A DNA stretch of 64,000 nt from Aradus depressus (taxonomy: Eukaryota; Arthropoda; Insecta; Hemiptera; Aradidae): positions 26,833,027-26,897,026 of the forward strand of contig OY759221.1 in the NCBI GenBank assembly GCA_963662175.1, written 5' to 3'. Under the pieces are notes generated by a model, which saw only the letters and a program-made list of their open reading frames with translations, ran no database searches and was not told the origin of the DNA. Positions 62,124-64,000 of this stretch are shown piece after piece. Made by a program: the position numbers and the translations under genes. How positions within the stretch are numbered: position 1 is the stretch's first letter; each line of letters starts with the position of its first letter.

Positions 62124-64000
62124 CTAGAGACAACATATCATTAAATATTTGAAGAAAAACAAAAATATATATATATAAAAATACAAAATAAAATGATAAT
62201 GATATAATTAATGACATTAATTGAAGAAATGTATAATCCTTGATTAATTAACGGAAATCTTAGATAAAACGTAACAACAATTTATAAAATAAATATAATC
62301 AAAATTATACATGTTTCTGTACCATGTAAAAAAAGAAGAAAAAAAAAAAAAGTGAACCAAACAGATGGATATACTTTTTTTTTAACGTGAATATAAAATT
62401 TGGCGATCAGTATAAATTATTACATAGTCAATACATAAAATTAAAATTATGTAATGTTTAGAAACAAATTTGCAATTACCAACACCGAAAAAAATCAAAA
62501 CAAGATTCCACAATGCGAGAAGAAAAAAACACTAATGCATCAGCAAAAATTGTAAAAATGAAATAATTATTATTTAAAAAAATAAAAATATATATATGCT
62601 TTGAATATCATATAGAGTAAAATAAAATTCATGCAAACGTCTATATACACATGAATGAAAAAAAAAAAAAATCTTAGTACTCTTATTAGATTAGTTATGC
62701 CATGCATCTTTCGTTTGCCAACATCTCTGTGGGCTTGTTTTGGGTATGTTCTTTATAATAAACGAAACAGTTTGAATAGATAAGGTTTATTTCACTCAAA
62801 TAGGTTGAGCATAACCGCAACATGTAGAGTTTTTTTAGTTACCTTCGCATCGATGGAAGGAGAGGCATCGTAGCTCAATGCTGGTCTCCCAGTCTCAAGA
62901 TAACCACGGTTCAATTGATTATAAAATTATACAAATATATTTTACACTAAGCCGCTCTTGGATAGTAACACTAACCACTCAACCGAGGCACGTTGAGAAT
63001 AGTTACTTTTATTCAACTTTCAAATAAACGAAGCTCCCCCACCTCCAGCATGATTACAATCTTGAGATTTGTCTGATAGTAGAGACATTCTCGGACAACG
63101 GGTACCGCAGCTAATAGCCGACATTTTAAGATACATAAATACACCCTAGAGGCTACACTCCATATTACTTCCATTTATCTCAAAGAGTCTTCGCATTATG
63201 CAATCAATTCGAAATCACTTTTTTTTAAACAGTTAAATTTTATTCATTTAAATCATAACTCGCGGCCAGAAGATTCAAAATGATATAACTTTTCCAGGCA
63301 ATTTAGGGTACCATAGCAAGCTTTTCAACACAAGAATATAATTTTTGAACTGTCCTTGTCAAGAGCTTTCAAAGAATATGTCACAATATATTATAGACAT
63401 GTGTAATATTGCGGTATCGCTGTTTCATTAAATCGACATTTTTTTCTTTGGGATTTACTCTAGTGTTGTCGAGAAAGATGCATAACAACAAAAAGCACGT
63501 TCAAACAAACATACATAGAAGTAACGCCAAGAGATGTTTTATCATACTCTAATTAATTCAATTTTATTTTTTTCTAATGTCATATTAGAAAAAAATAAAG
63601 GAAATATAGGAATGTTGAAGTGGACATGATAAAAGAGCGCTAGACAAAGCTAACAAAATAAAACTTATGCATAAATAAAAATAAATTAAGGCGCAAAAAT
63701 TAAAGACGATAAATAGTAAATTAATATATTCAAAAAAATATTAATATATATGTCATAAACACATGCAAAGCAACATTGAGCATAAGCTTTATAGTGTTAA
63801 TTCCGTCGAAAATATAGAAGAGTTTTGTAATGAAGTCAGAATGTTAAAAAACGGTCAGGTGAGTTTTGACAACGAAGGGGGGGCCCTGCTTCGTTTGTAT
63901 TCTCTCCTCTCCTGCCTCACTTGCTATATGTATTCAAATAAGTTATGTTAAGTATCAAGGAAAGTATTTTTTTTAACAAATAAGCAAGACATGAAGATGT
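62124..64000. other. upstream intron or flank, no clear exon
   Basis: A+T-rich. 62866-62995 holds two decayed tRNA-like stretches (TAGCTCAATGCTGG with GGTTCAATTGA, and the reverse complement of GGTTGAGTGGTTAGTG). The minus strand of the first also reads ETGRPALSYDASPSIDAK up to a GTAACT donor, so a small missed exon cannot be excluded. A 62-codon plus-strand frame at 63763-63951 is unrecognised. Confidence 0.4.

Overview
The window looks like nuclear DNA from an arthropod, most likely an insect. Small GC-richer exons sit in very A+T-rich introns full of mobile-element debris: Jockey-type LINEs, tRNA-derived SINEs, hAT-like MITEs and (TA)n runs. The exact taxon cannot be fixed from sequence alone. 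There is no bacterial or viral gene content and no CRISPR array.

One gene dominates. On the minus strand, from about 62.1 kb down to 7.46 kb, 36 coding exons can be chained with consensus splice sites and consistent phase into 8,517 coding bases (2,838 residues plus stop). The protein is the C-terminal half of a KMT2C/KMT2D (MLL3/4; Drosophila trithorax-related, trr) histone H3K4 methyltransferase. In order it carries Gln/Pro-rich linkers, an acidic segment with a YADPELD signature, a coiled-coil region, four LxxLL boxes, a 2.9 kb disordered exon, an extended PHD finger, FYRN, FYRC, a WDR5-binding WIN motif, SET and post-SET. The first exon found starts at an acceptor with no initiator, so the 5' part of the gene lies beyond 64,000.

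Layout along the plus strand. 1-2,040: broken LINE 3' ends, a SINE relic and a MITE-like relic. 2,050-7,455: A+T-rich 3' flank and probable 3' UTR, with fold-back repeats. 7,456-8,550: last two exons (end of SET, post-SET). 8,551-15,129: the intron that splits SET, holding an apparently coding-intact Jockey-clade LINE in host orientation, bracketed by inverted repeats. 15,130-31,400: SET to FYR/ePHD and preceding exons, with many SINEs. 31,472-34,358: giant exon. 34,476-62,123: smaller exons separated by kilobase introns with SINEs, TIR elements and LINE fragments. 62,124-64,000: no clear exon.

The protein modules belong to one machine. WIN, SET and post-SET form the catalytic end that docks on WDR5/RbBP5/ASH2L in a COMPASS-like complex. 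ePHD and FYRN/FYRC are its chromatin and folding modules. The LxxLL boxes are candidate nuclear-receptor contacts. Everything else recognised is intronic or flanking repeat sequence. The least explained of it is a family of hairpin-rich repeats with a hammerhead-like CTGANGA...GAAA core.
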